NCBI GenBank assembly: GCA_901457705.2
Contig: LR590083.2
Location: 3,410,597 to 3,474,596 of the forward strand
Source of the DNA: Beijerinckiaceae bacterium RH AL1
GTDB lineage: Bacteria > Pseudomonadota > Alphaproteobacteria > Rhizobiales > Beijerinckiaceae
Direction: 5' to 3'
Length of the DNA stretch: 64,000 bases
The position numbers and the translations under genes are program-made. The notes below the pieces were generated by a model. That model was not told the origin of the DNA and did not search any database. It saw only the letters and a list, made by a program, of their open reading frames with translations. Numbering within the stretch: the first letter of the stretch is position 1; each line of letters begins with the position of its first letter. Shown piece by piece: positions 8,340 through 15,919 of this stretch.

Positions 8340-8771
8340 ATGAAGACGCACATCGGTTTCGCTGTCGCCGCCCTGCTCGTTGCGGCAGGCTCGTTTGCAG
8401 CATCCGCGGAGGAGACGACGGCTCCTCCGGCGACCATGTCGAACAACCTCAAGATCAAGTTCATCGACCAGGCGCCCACCGACCGGCTGGCCTCCAAGCT
8501 CATCGGCACCGACATCCGCAATAAGGCGGACGAGTCGATCGGCTCGCTCTCCGACATCGTCTTCGACGAGAACAATCGCGTCCGCTCCTACGTCGTCAGC
8601 GTCGGCGGCTTCCTCGGGGTCGGCTCGAAGTATGTCGCGGTCGATCCTTCCGTCGTCATGATGACCCCCGACAAGGACAAGACGAAGATCGTCATCGACA
8701 CCGACAAGGACCAGCTTCGCGCCGCGCCGGAGTATCGCTATCTCAGCGAGCAGAAGAAGTCCTCGAACTGA
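8340..8771 (+). CDS. exported PRC-barrel domain protein
   Basis: A 143-residue protein with a signal peptide (MKTHIGFAVAALLVAAG, cleavage near ASAEE) and a PRC-barrel domain over about residues 48-130. Matching parts are LASKLIGTDIRNKADESIGS, LSDIVFDENNRVRSYVVSVG and GFLGVGSKYVAV. PRC barrels are small beta-barrel interaction modules; exported members are common stress-associated proteins in Hyphomicrobiales. It may share regulation with the CsbD gene at 10.6 kb through the upstream motif. Confidence 0.85.
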   Translation: MKTHIGFAVAALLVAAGSFAASAEETTAPPATMSNNLKIKFIDQAPTDRLASKLIGTDIRNKADESIGSLSDIVFDENNRVRSYVVSVGGFLGVGSKYVAVDPSVVMMTPDKDKTKIVIDTDKDQLRAAPEYRYLSEQKKSSN

Positions 8772-8854
8772 TTCACTGATGCTTAGGGCGGCGCGTTTCC
8801 AATACTGCGCCGCCTCGTCTTGCCACGTGCAAAGCTCCAGAGCCCACCATCCGA

Positions 8855-10495
8855 ATGAGTCGCCCACCCCAAGTCGAAGACCTCGCTGAAAACCCTATCC
8901 CGGCATCGCCGGCTGGAACGGCCGAGCTTGAGCTGCGTTCTTTTGGCGAGCCGCAGGAAAACGGCACCTCCACGACAGGTCCCGCCCACATCGTCGATCG
9001 TTCGCAACTGCAGCTCATCATCGCCGGCCTCACCGACGGGGTCATTCTCGTCGAGGCGGACCAGTCGCTGACCTGGGCGAACGAGGCCGCGCTCGCGATG
9101 CACGGCGTCGACCGCCTCGAGGCGCTTGGCGCCGACGTCGAGCAGTACCGCAAGAATTTCCAGCTCACCTATCGCAACAACCATCCGCTCGAGAACGGCC
9201 GCTACCCGATCGAGCGCGTCGTCGCGGGCGAAGCCTTCGACGACGTCATCGTCGAGGTGACGCCGGCGGGCGGCAACAAGCCCCAGTGGGTGCACCGCAT
9301 CCGCAGCCTCGTCATCAACGATGCCAACGGCGTGCCGGACTGCCTCGTGCTGATCTTGAAGGACGCGACGGATCGCTTCCAGGCGGAAGAGCGCTTCCAG
9401 CGCGCCTTCAACGCCAACCCGGCGCCGGCGGTGATCTGCCGCCTGTCGGACCTGCGCTACGTCAAGGTCAACCAGGGCTTCCTCGAGATGACGGGCTATC
9501 GCCGCGAGGAGCTGCTCGGGCGCTCGACCTACGAGATCGACCTCTTCCAGGGCGCCGAGAAGCGTCACCTCGCCATCGAGCGCCTCGCCTCGGGCGAGAC
9601 GATCCCGCAGATGGAGGCGCAGCTGGACCTGCCGTCCGGCGGCAGCAAATGGGTGATCGTCGCCGGCCAGCCGATCGAGATCGGCGACGAGGCCTGCATG
9701 CTCTTTACCTTCGCCGACCTCGAGCCGCAGAAGAAGGCGGAGACCGCGCTGCGGCACAGCGAGGAGCAGTTCGAGAAGGCGTTCCGCGTCTCGCCCGCGC
9801 CGACGGCGCTTCTCAAGCTCGCCGACTTCTCGTTCCTCAGCGTCAACGATGCCTTCACCCGGCTGTTCAAGCTGGCAGAGATCGACGTGATCGGGCGCCG
9901 CATGGACGAGCTCAACTTCTGGGTGGATCCGAAGGCGTTCGAGCGCTTCAAGGCCGCGGCGATCGAGACGGGCGCGATCCGCGAAACCGAGGAATGCCTG
10001 CACTGCGGCGAGGGCGACATCGACAGCCTGATCGCCGGCGTCACCGTGACGATCGCCGACGAGCCGTGCCTGCTCTGCACGATCCTCGACATCACCGAGC
10101 GCAAGCGATCGGAGCGCGAGCTCGTCGCCGCGATCGACAAGGTGATGGCCGATACGTCGTGGTTCAGCCGCGGGCTCATCGAAAAGCTCGCCGAGCTGCG
10201 CAGCATCAACCGGCGCGATTCGACCGGAGCCGCGGTGGTGACGCTCACCAAGCGCGAGCGCCAGGTGCTGCAGTTCATCTGCCAGGGCCTGCCCGACAGC
10301 AAGATCGCGGATCACCTGAAGGTGTCGCCCAACACCGTCCGCAATCACGTCGCGGCGCTCTACAAGAAGCTGCAGGTCCACAACCGCACGGAAGCGGCGC
10401 TGTGGGGCCACGCCAATGGCTTCAGGCCGGACGCTCCTGCGGCCGAGAACGCCAAGGTGACCGAGCAGCGATTGGTGCGTAGCCCAAAATACTAG
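8855..10495 (+). CDS. triple-PAS sensor with LuxR-type DNA-binding domain
   Basis: This 546-residue cytoplasmic protein has three PAS-like domains: about residues 48-170 (LIIAGLTDGVILVEADQSLT), 175-290 (VNQGFLEMTGYRREELLGRS) and 300-415 (SVNDAFTRLFKLAEIDVIGR, ending LDITERKRSERE). A LuxR/FixJ-type helix-turn-helix follows at about 455-520 (LTKRERQVLQFICQGLPDSK, LKVSPNTVRNHVAALYKKL). There is no membrane segment, kinase or receiver domain, so it looks like a one-component regulator that senses a ligand, redox state or light by PAS and binds DNA directly. It sits immediately before the CsbD/membrane-protein cluster, which it may control; that link is inference. Confidence 0.85.
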   Translation: MSRPPQVEDLAENPIPASPAGTAELELRSFGEPQENGTSTTGPAHIVDRSQLQLIIAGLTDGVILVEADQSLTWANEAALAMHGVDRLEALGADVEQYRKNFQLTYRNNHPLENGRYPIERVVAGEAFDDVIVEVTPAGGNKPQWVHRIRSLVINDANGVPDCLVLILKDATDRFQAEERFQRAFNANPAPAVICRLSDLRYVKVNQGFLEMTGYRREELLGRSTYEIDLFQGAEKRHLAIERLASGETIPQMEAQLDLPSGGSKWVIVAGQPIEIGDEACMLFTFADLEPQKKAETALRHSEEQFEKAFRVSPAPTALLKLADFSFLSVNDAFTRLFKLAEIDVIGRRMDELNFWVDPKAFERFKAAAIETGAIRETEECLHCGEGDIDSLIAGVTVTIADEPCLLCTILDITERKRSERELVAAIDKVMADTSWFSRGLIEKLAELRSINRRDSTGAAVVTLTKRERQVLQFICQGLPDSKIADHLKVSPNTVRNHVAALYKKLQVHNRTEAALWGHANGFRPDAPAAENAKVTEQRLVRSPKY

Positions 10496-10505
10496 TCAAG
10501 GCGCC

Positions 10506-10533
10506 CCAATTTCCAGTGCAGCCGCATCATTGT
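10506..10533 (+). promoter_or_regulatory. shared 5' motif, copy B (upstream of CsbD copy 2)
   Basis: CCAATTT-CC-AGTGCAGCCGCATCATTGT at 10506-10533 is the partner of the element at 8242-8267. The two copies differ at three positions and by two inserted bases. It lies 86 bp before the CsbD start, just after the PAS/LuxR gene. Confidence 0.5.
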
Positions 10534-10618
10534 TTCGCGCTTCGACGGTCCCACCTTGGGCGTAGCACAGGCGCGATCGTCGCGACGTGCGCATTAGACA
10601 AGCAAGACGAGGTCTTAG

Positions 10619-10801
10619 ATGGACAAGGATCGTATCGAAGGCGCCGCCAAGGAATTGAAGGGCTCGATCAAGGAGGCCATCGGCAAGGTCACCGGCAACG
10701 AGAAGACCCAGGCCGAGGGCGCCGCCGAGAAGGCCGCCGGCAAGGTCCAGGGCACCGTCGGGCAGGCCAAGGACGGCGTGCGCGACGTCTTCAAGAAGTA
10801 A
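10619..10801 (+). CDS. CsbD family stress protein (copy 2)
   Basis: A 60-residue CsbD protein: MDKDRIEGAAKELKGSIKEA, then IGKVTGNEKTQAEGAAEKAAG and a C-terminal DGVRDVFKK. Length and sequence are the canonical CsbD type. It is the first gene of the small envelope-stress cluster and has its own upstream motif (copy B) and a strong downstream hairpin, so it is probably expressed as a separate transcript. Confidence 0.9.
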   Translation: MDKDRIEGAAKELKGSIKEAIGKVTGNEKTQAEGAAEKAAGKVQGTVGQAKDGVRDVFKK

Positions 10802-10829
10802 GCCTCGCAACTATCAACCTCGAGTGCCG

Positions 10830-10855
10830 CCGGTCGCCGCAGATGCGGCGGCCGG
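10830..10855 (+). terminator. strong hairpin between the two CsbD genes
   Basis: CCGGTCGCCGC (10830-10840) and GCGGCGGCCGG (10845-10855) form an 11-pair stem (one G-T) with loop AGAT. No T run follows, so it could be a terminator or a processing/stabilising hairpin. Confidence 0.5.
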
Positions 10856-10887
10856 TCGACTTTCATAGAACCATCGGGTGGACGTGA

Positions 10888-11295
10888 ATGGATACGGATC
10901 GGATCAAGGGCGCCGCGCAGGAAGCCGGCGGCAAGCTGCAGCAGGGTCTCGGCAAGCTCACCGGCGACGACAGCCTGCGCGCGGAAGGCGCGGCGCGCGA
11001 AGCCGGCGGCAAGGTGCAGGGTGCCTTCGGCAACGTGAAGGATCACGTTCGCGATGCCGCATCGGACGTCAGCGACATCGCCGGCGACGTCGTGGACCAC
11101 GCGAACGAGTACGCCCGCCGCGGCGCCGAGTACGCGAAGCAGGGCGCGCAGGCCGTCGAAGAGACCATGAAGACCTATCCGGTCGTCTATCTCCTGCTCG
11201 CCGCCGGTTTCGGCTTCCTCGCCGCGACGATCCTCAACGATCGTGGCCGGGACCGTTACTTCGATCGCCGTCGTGACGGCTTCTTCGGCCGCTGA
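10888..11295 (+). CDS. CsbD-like protein with C-terminal membrane helix (copy 3)
   Basis: This 135-residue protein begins with a CsbD domain (MDTDRIKGAAQEAGGKLQQG, LGKLTGDDSLRAEGAAREAG). An amphipathic helical linker (DAASDVSDIAGDVVDHANEY) resembles ElaB/YqjD/DUF883 proteins. It ends in one transmembrane helix (YPVVYLLLAAGFGFLAATIL) and a basic tail (RRRDGFFGR). The layout suggests a stress protein tethered to the inner membrane by its C-terminus. It is followed after 29 bp by the PhnA-like membrane protein and is probably co-transcribed with it. Confidence 0.8.
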   Translation: MDTDRIKGAAQEAGGKLQQGLGKLTGDDSLRAEGAAREAGGKVQGAFGNVKDHVRDAASDVSDIAGDVVDHANEYARRGAEYAKQGAQAVEETMKTYPVVYLLLAAGFGFLAATILNDRGRDRYFDRRRDGFFGR

Positions 11296-11324
11296 GCACG
11301 CGACAGACCTGATCCGGAGCTTCG

Positions 11325-12419
11325 ATGTTTTCGTTTTTCGACAAATCGCGTGACCACGCCGAGCGGGCGTTGGTCGCCAGCCACGCCGAGACCTTCGAGC
11401 GGGCGACGATGTCCTGGGGCTCGATCTTCGCCGGCACGCTGACGGCGCTGGTCGCGCAGCTCGTTCTCAACCTGCTCGGCGTCGGCATCGGCCTTTCGGC
11501 GGTGTCGCCGAAGGGCGGCGGCGCGGGCGCGGAGGCGCTGTCGATCGGCGCGGGCCTGTGGCTGCTCGTGTCGTCGATCGTTGCGTTCGCGCTCGGCGGC
11601 TATCTCGCCGGCCGGCTCAGCCGGCTGCCGATCCGCTCGCTCGCCGGCTATCACGGCCTGGTCACCTGGGCTTTGACGACGGTCGTCGCGATCTTCGTCG
11701 TCACCGGCGCGATCGGCGGCGTGGTCGGGGGCTCGTTCAGCGCAATCTCCGGCATCGTCGGCGGCGCGGGCTCGGCACTGGGCGGCGCCGGCTCGGCGCT
11801 GCAGAGCGCCGTGCAGACGGCATCGCCTCAGCTTGCCCAGTTAAAGGATCCGGCGGCCAAGATCCTGTCGCAGCTCAAGGCGAAGGCCGACCAGCCCGAC
11901 AAGATCGCGGCGCGTGACGATGCGGTCGCGGCGGTGAAGGCCGCGCTCTCGAGCGACCCCGACCAGCGGCAGGCGGCGACCGACAAGGCCGCGCAGGCGC
12001 TGTCCAAGCTGACTGGCACGTCGGTCGACGATGCCCGTGCGCAGATCACGTCCTACGAGGATCGCTACGACGAGCTGACCACGCAGGCGAAGGACGAGGC
12101 CGCATCCGTCGCCTCCACGGCTGCCACCGTGGCGTCGCGCGGCGCGCTGTTCGCCTCGTTTGCGCTGATCGTCGGAGCGCTCGCGGCTCTCTTCGCCGGC
12201 CGCCTCGCGGCGGTGCGGGCGCAGACGCGACTGCCCAAAGCTGACGACCATGGGACGGAAGGTACGACTCTTGGGGCGGGTCGTCCCGCCGCTGGTGGGA
12301 CTCGCCTGGCGAGGCTTGCGCGACAGCGCGAGCCTTGCCGCCGGGGCTCGCCCGAGGACGTGGAGCGAAGGCACGCCGGGCCTCCACGACCATCCCTCGA
12401 CGCTCGGGCTTGTCGGTGA
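11325..12419 (+). CDS. conserved membrane protein of the PhnA-like type
   Basis: The frame codes for up to 364 residues. The N-terminal part is membrane protein: a helix pair over about residues 28-100 (MSWGSIFAGTLTALVAQLVL; LWLLVSSIVAFALGGYLAGR) and another at about 115-140. A long helical extramembrane segment follows (about 165-260; AKILSQLKAKADQPDKIAAR) and then a last helix (GALFASFALIVGALAALFAG). Similar rhizobial proteins are often annotated as PhnA-like; no function is established. The last 56 codons overlap the next gene in another frame. Their third positions are clearly less GC-rich there, so the native C-terminus may be near 12245 and the remainder read-through caused by a small indel. 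Confidence 0.65.
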   Translation: MFSFFDKSRDHAERALVASHAETFERATMSWGSIFAGTLTALVAQLVLNLLGVGIGLSAVSPKGGGAGAEALSIGAGLWLLVSSIVAFALGGYLAGRLSRLPIRSLAGYHGLVTWALTTVVAIFVVTGAIGGVVGGSFSAISGIVGGAGSALGGAGSALQSAVQTASPQLAQLKDPAAKILSQLKAKADQPDKIAARDDAVAAVKAALSSDPDQRQAATDKAAQALSKLTGTSVDDARAQITSYEDRYDELTTQAKDEAASVASTAATVASRGALFASFALIVGALAALFAGRLAAVRAQTRLPKADDHGTEGTTLGAGRPAAGGTRLARLARQREPCRRGSPEDVERRHAGPPRPSLDARACR

Positions 12420-12771
12420 CGCCATCGCCCAGGTGTCGGGCCTCGTCGGATCGGAGGTGCGCTTGGCGCGTGCCGAGGTCGGCGAAAGAATGTCGTCGGC
12501 GCTGACCGCGATGGTGAGCGTCGTCGGTGCGGCCGTGTTTCTCATCGTCGCGCTGATCTTCCTGCTCCAGGCCCTGGTCGCCTGGCTTACGGAACGCGGC
12601 TGGCCGGCAAGCGTGTCGAACCTCGCCGTCGGCGCGGCGCTCTTCGTCGCGGCCGCCGCGGCGATCGCGCTTGCGCTGCGGCGGCTTACGAGCTTCCAGC
12701 TCATGCCGTCGCGCGCTGTCGATCAGGCCCGCAAGAGCGTCGCCGTCGTGAAAGGCAAGGTTGCGATATGA
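12250..12771 (+). CDS. holin-superfamily-III-like (phage_holin_3/Holin-X) membrane protein
   Basis: This protein of up to 173 residues carries STLGLVGDAIAQVSGLVGSE and VRLARAEVGERMSSAL followed by two adjacent membrane helices (MVSVVGAAVFLIVALIFLLQ; NLAVGAALFVAAAAAIALAL). This is the usual architecture of chromosomal holin-superfamily-III proteins, which accompany DUF3618 proteins in alphaproteobacteria. ATG 12250 lies inside the preceding gene's frame. Third-position GC over the overlap favours this frame, so the long start is kept. The stop overlaps the start of the DUF3618 gene by four bases. Confidence 0.75.
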   Translation: MGRKVRLLGRVVPPLVGLAWRGLRDSASLAAGARPRTWSEGTPGLHDHPSTLGLVGDAIAQVSGLVGSEVRLARAEVGERMSSALTAMVSVVGAAVFLIVALIFLLQALVAWLTERGWPASVSNLAVGAALFVAAAAAIALALRRLTSFQLMPSRAVDQARKSVAVVKGKVAI

Positions 12772-13001
12772 ACGTCCGGGAAGCGGAGGCGGAAGTCGAG
12801 CGGCAACGCGCGCTGCTCGAGACGACGCTCGGTCAATTGCGCGAGAACTTGCGGCCGCGCCGTCTCGTGCGGGAGGTGGCGTCGGGCGGACACTGGCTGG
12901 GGCATTACGCGGCCTTCGCCCGCAACTCCAAGACGTCCTGGGCCGTCATGGGCGTCGCGGCGGCGCTCGCCGGCTGGGACGTGGCGCGGCGACTGCGGTG
13001 A
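12768..13001 (+). CDS. DUF3618 family protein
   Basis: A 77-residue protein. The N-terminal helix VREAEAEVERQRALLETTLG followed by QLRENLRPRRLV is the DUF3618 signature. A weakly hydrophobic stretch (TSWAVMGVAAALAGWDVARR) may be membrane-associated. It overlaps the holin-like gene by four bases (ATGA). The pairing of these two families is common in alphaproteobacteria and suggests one envelope function. Confidence 0.85.
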   Translation: MNVREAEAEVERQRALLETTLGQLRENLRPRRLVREVASGGHWLGHYAAFARNSKTSWAVMGVAAALAGWDVARRLR

Positions 13002-13011
13002 CGCTCGGACG

Positions 13012-13251
13012 ATGACGCAGGGCGTGACGCGGACCTTCTACGAGTGCCCGAGGAGCGGCACGTGGAAGCTGGTGCGGGAGGAGCGGAAGGTGTGCGTGCG
13101 CAACCTGCCGCCGGAGACGTCGGTTGCGAGCCAAACCGACTACGACATCGTCTCGTTTCTCTCGCTGTTCCATCTCACGCCGCAGGCGAGAGAGCTTGTC
13201 GAGCTGATCGGCACGCTCGCCGGCGAGGCCCAAGGCAGGCCTCAGAGCTAG
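13012..13251 (+). CDS. hypothetical protein, last gene of the holin/DUF3618 operon
   Basis: A 79-residue protein starting 10 bp after the DUF3618 stop. It has no signal or membrane helix. Two cysteines lie in FYECPRSGTWK and ERKVCVRNL, and a C-terminal helix reads LTPQARELVELIGTLAGEA. Third codon positions are strongly GC-biased, which supports translation. I do not recognise the family; the two-cysteine start could be a metal or redox site. Confidence 0.55.
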   Translation: MTQGVTRTFYECPRSGTWKLVREERKVCVRNLPPETSVASQTDYDIVSFLSLFHLTPQARELVELIGTLAGEAQGRPQS

Positions 13252-13273
13252 GCCTCACCCCTCATTGAACAGG

Positions 13274-13498
13274 TCAGCTTCCCTTCGGACGTCGTGTCGC
13301 GATCTCCGTCGTGATCGCGGCGATGTCCCGGACCAGCGTCGCGAGCGTCTGGCGCATCTGCGGGTCGCGGATCGAGCGAAAGTCGTGCAGCAGATCGAGG
13401 CCTTCCTCGATCATGAAGCGATCTTCCGCGGCCTGCCGGGACAGCTTGGGCCGCTCCTTGCGCTCGCGCCTGAACTCGACGTCGATGATTTTACCCAT
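13274..13498 (-). CDS. small conserved hypothetical protein
   Basis: A 74-residue charged protein (MGKIIDVEFRRERKERPKLS, then RQAAEDRFMIEEGLDLLHDF and a helix RQTLATLVRDIAAITTEIAT). It is convergent with the operon to its left. Codon positions look coding and the ATG at 13498 gives a natural N-terminus. It is probably cytoplasmic and helical, of unknown function. Confidence 0.55.
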   Translation of the reverse strand: MGKIIDVEFRRERKERPKLSRQAAEDRFMIEEGLDLLHDFRSIRDPQMRQTLATLVRDIAAITTEIATRRPKGS

Positions 13499-13950
13499 GC
13501 CTAGCCCTGAGCGTTGAAGAAGAAGGGCGGCAAGCGGGCGACGCCGTTGCCGTCACCTGATGATGGGTCGATCGAAGGAGTGCAGCGGGCGCCGATCTTG
13601 AGGTCTGAGGACTTGCGTGAGTCGCAGGCTTGCAAGATGATTCGGGTCCGCGCGGCAACGAACCTGAGTGCCCGACAGGATTGCGGGTCGCCATAGTGCG
13701 CAGGCCGCGTCCGCTACTAGTATGCTTTTGCCGTCACAGAGGCGGCAGCCGGGCGTCGTCGCTCGGGCATTTCCTTTGGAATCGAACGGCTTCGGACATT
13801 CGGTCGGCTCGGCGGAGCAAGACTTTCATACCGGTGCGCCGCGTCGGTCAAAGGTCGCTCTGCACTATGGCTCGAGCGTCGTGCGGCGCGCATCAAGGAC
13901 ACCTTGTTCGACGTCGATGAAGTCGCACCTGCCGGCGCGACCGTCATCGG
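13499..13950. other. intergenic region without a supported gene
   Basis: About 450 bp separate the divergent genes at 13498 and 13951. Short open frames exist on both strands but have no codon bias or recognisable motif. I see no repeat, tRNA or mobile-element end here. It may hold promoters for both flanking genes. Confidence 0.45.
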
Positions 13951-14241
13951 ATGGGCGGACTGCAGCTCATCACCCCGTCGCACGGCATGTTCCTCAACCA
14001 GACCGACATCGATCTCGTCCGCGACGGGATGCGCGCTCTCGAACGAGAGATTTTGAAGCGCGGCGCGCAGGCCGCAGCCGTCGATCCGGAGAGCATTGCG
14101 AGAGCCGTCTTCAAGGCATTCCTGGAGCATCGCAAGGCCTTGCCGGCCGCGCGGCCGCGGAAGGTGGAAGCTCTCGCGCTGATCTCCATGCTCAATATTC
14201 AGCTGTTCGAAGGATCGCCCGAGACAAGCCCGACCGCGTAG
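13951..14241 (+). CDS. hypothetical protein
   Basis: A 96-residue protein (MGGLQLITPSHGMFLNQTDI... DLVRDGMRALEREILKRGAQ... LEHRKALPAARPRKVEALAL) with coding-like third positions. It is mainly helical and has no signal peptide. An internal ATG at 13987 is an alternative start; neither has a strong ribosome site. Family not recognised. Confidence 0.5.
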   Translation: MGGLQLITPSHGMFLNQTDIDLVRDGMRALEREILKRGAQAAAVDPESIARAVFKAFLEHRKALPAARPRKVEALALISMLNIQLFEGSPETSPTA

Positions 14242-14491
14242 TTCGTTTGATTCATTTCGCCTACAGCTAGTCTCCATTGATGACAGCTATCTAGAATTGC
14301 AGGGGCGCGCGCTCCGAAGATTGCTGTGAGCGAATTTCGGCAACAACCCCCGGCGACGTCGGCGCGAAAGCGTGCTTTCGTCGTTGTCGCAGCGCTCGAC
14401 AAGTCCTACGAGCGCGACGACGACCCGCGGCATGCTCGTGAGCCGCGTCGAGCTCAAGGCGATCCGAGGCCATGCCGAAGCCCGAGCACCG

Positions 14492-15745
14492 ATGACTGGC
14501 GAGGGACTATCGTCGACGGCCGCCACTCCCGAGCCGCTTGGCGGTGGCGCGGCCGAAGGCCAGCGCGTCGGCCGCCCGGGCGAGGTCCTCGCCGCCTTCC
14601 TGCGGCTCGGCCTCACCTCGTTCGGCGGCCCGGTGGCGCACCTCGGCTATTTCCGCGCGGAGTTCGTGGAGCGGCGGCGCTGGCTCTCCGACACGGCCTA
14701 CGCCGACCTCGTCGCCTTGTGCCAGTTCCTGCCCGGCCCCTCGAGCAGCCAGGTGGGCCTGGCGCTCGGCCTCCGCCGCGCCGGCCTCTTGGGCGCGCTT
14801 GCCGCGTGGTGCGGCTTCACCCTGCCGTCGGCGATCCTGCTCGTCCTCTTCGCCGACGGCCTCGGCCACCTCGGCGACGTCTCCCATGCCCCCTGGCTCC
14901 ACGGCTTGAAGATCGCGGCCGTCGCCGTGGTCGCGCAGGCGGTGTGGAGCATGGCCGGCAGCATCTGCACCGATCGGCGGCGCGCCTCCGTGGCCCTCGC
15001 CGCCGCCTGCGTGGCCCTGCTCGTGCCTTCCGCGCTCGGCCAGCTCGCCGCCATCGCAAGCGGCGCCGTCGTCGGGCTTTGCGCCTTGGCGCCGACCGCG
15101 ACGGCGGCCGAGGATGCCCCCGCCGGCGTCGGCGGCAACCGCCGGACGGCCGTCGCGGCGCTCGCCCTGTTCGCGGTGCTTCTCGTCGCGCTGCCGATGG
15201 CGGCCGCGGCGACCGGCAGCCACGCGATCGACCTCGTCGCCCGCTTCTACAGGTCGGGCTCGCTGGTGTTCGGCGGCGGCCACGTCGTGCTGCCGCTGCT
15301 GCAGAAGGAGGTCGTCGCGCCGGGCTTCATCGGCAACGACAGCTTCGTGGCCGGCTACGGCGCGGCCCAGGCCGTTCCGGGGCCGCTCTTCACCTTCGCG
15401 GCCTATCTCGGCGCCAGCATGCACCCCGCGCCGAGCGGCTGGATCGGTGCAGCCGTCTGCTTCGGCGCGATCTATCTGCCGTCGGCGCTGCTACTTTTGG
15501 GCGCACTGCCGTTCTGGGACATGCTGCGCCGTCGCAGCTCGGTGAGAGCGGCGATGGCCGGCGTCAACGCCGCGGTCGTCGGCCTGCTGCTGGCGGCCCT
15601 CTACACGCCGGTGTTCACGAGCGCGATCCACGCGCCGCCGGACGCCGCGCTGGCGCTCGCGACCTTCGCCCTCCTCGCAATCTGGCGCTGGCCGCCCTGG
15701 CTCGTCGTCGTGGTCGGCGCGCTCGGCGCGACCATCCTCGGCTGA
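14492..15745 (+). CDS. chrA: chromate transporter ChrA (two-domain form)
   Basis: This 417-residue inner-membrane protein has two homologous CHR domains. The first (about residues 27-190) contains FLRLGLTSFGGPVAHLGYF and ALCQFLPGPSSSQVGLALG. The second (about 235-400) contains YRSGSLVFGGGHVVLPLLQ and YGAAQAVPGPLFTFAAYLG. These repeated GGP/GGGH and PGP motifs define the long-chain CHR family, which exports chromate in characterised cases. ATG 14492 is preferred since it leaves only a short N-terminal tail. The 250 bp before it show no other gene. It precedes the lar operon by 174 bp; a functional link is not obvious. Confidence 0.9.
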   Translation: MTGEGLSSTAATPEPLGGGAAEGQRVGRPGEVLAAFLRLGLTSFGGPVAHLGYFRAEFVERRRWLSDTAYADLVALCQFLPGPSSSQVGLALGLRRAGLLGALAAWCGFTLPSAILLVLFADGLGHLGDVSHAPWLHGLKIAAVAVVAQAVWSMAGSICTDRRRASVALAAACVALLVPSALGQLAAIASGAVVGLCALAPTATAAEDAPAGVGGNRRTAVAALALFAVLLVALPMAAAATGSHAIDLVARFYRSGSLVFGGGHVVLPLLQKEVVAPGFIGNDSFVAGYGAAQAVPGPLFTFAAYLGASMHPAPSGWIGAAVCFGAIYLPSALLLLGALPFWDMLRRRSSVRAAMAGVNAAVVGLLLAALYTPVFTSAIHAPPDAALALATFALLAIWRWPPWLVVVVGALGATILG

Positions 15746-15919
15746 CCCACGCTTTTCCGCGCGGCGGACGGTCGCACGACGTGCCTTGCTGCAGCCGTCT
15801 TGGCCCGCTCAGTCGACCCGTGCGGCTCGTCGTGAGCCGCCCCGCGTCGCGGCGCACGTTGACAAACCAGTCGACTGCACGACGCTTAGGCTCTGCCCCT
15901 TCAGTCCAACCCGAGGCTC

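Noticed and set aside
12250-12771. Holin-like gene as evidence of a prophage
   Set aside because: No lysin, structural or integrase gene is near. Chromosomal holin-superfamily-III proteins beside DUF3618 are ordinary in alphaproteobacteria.
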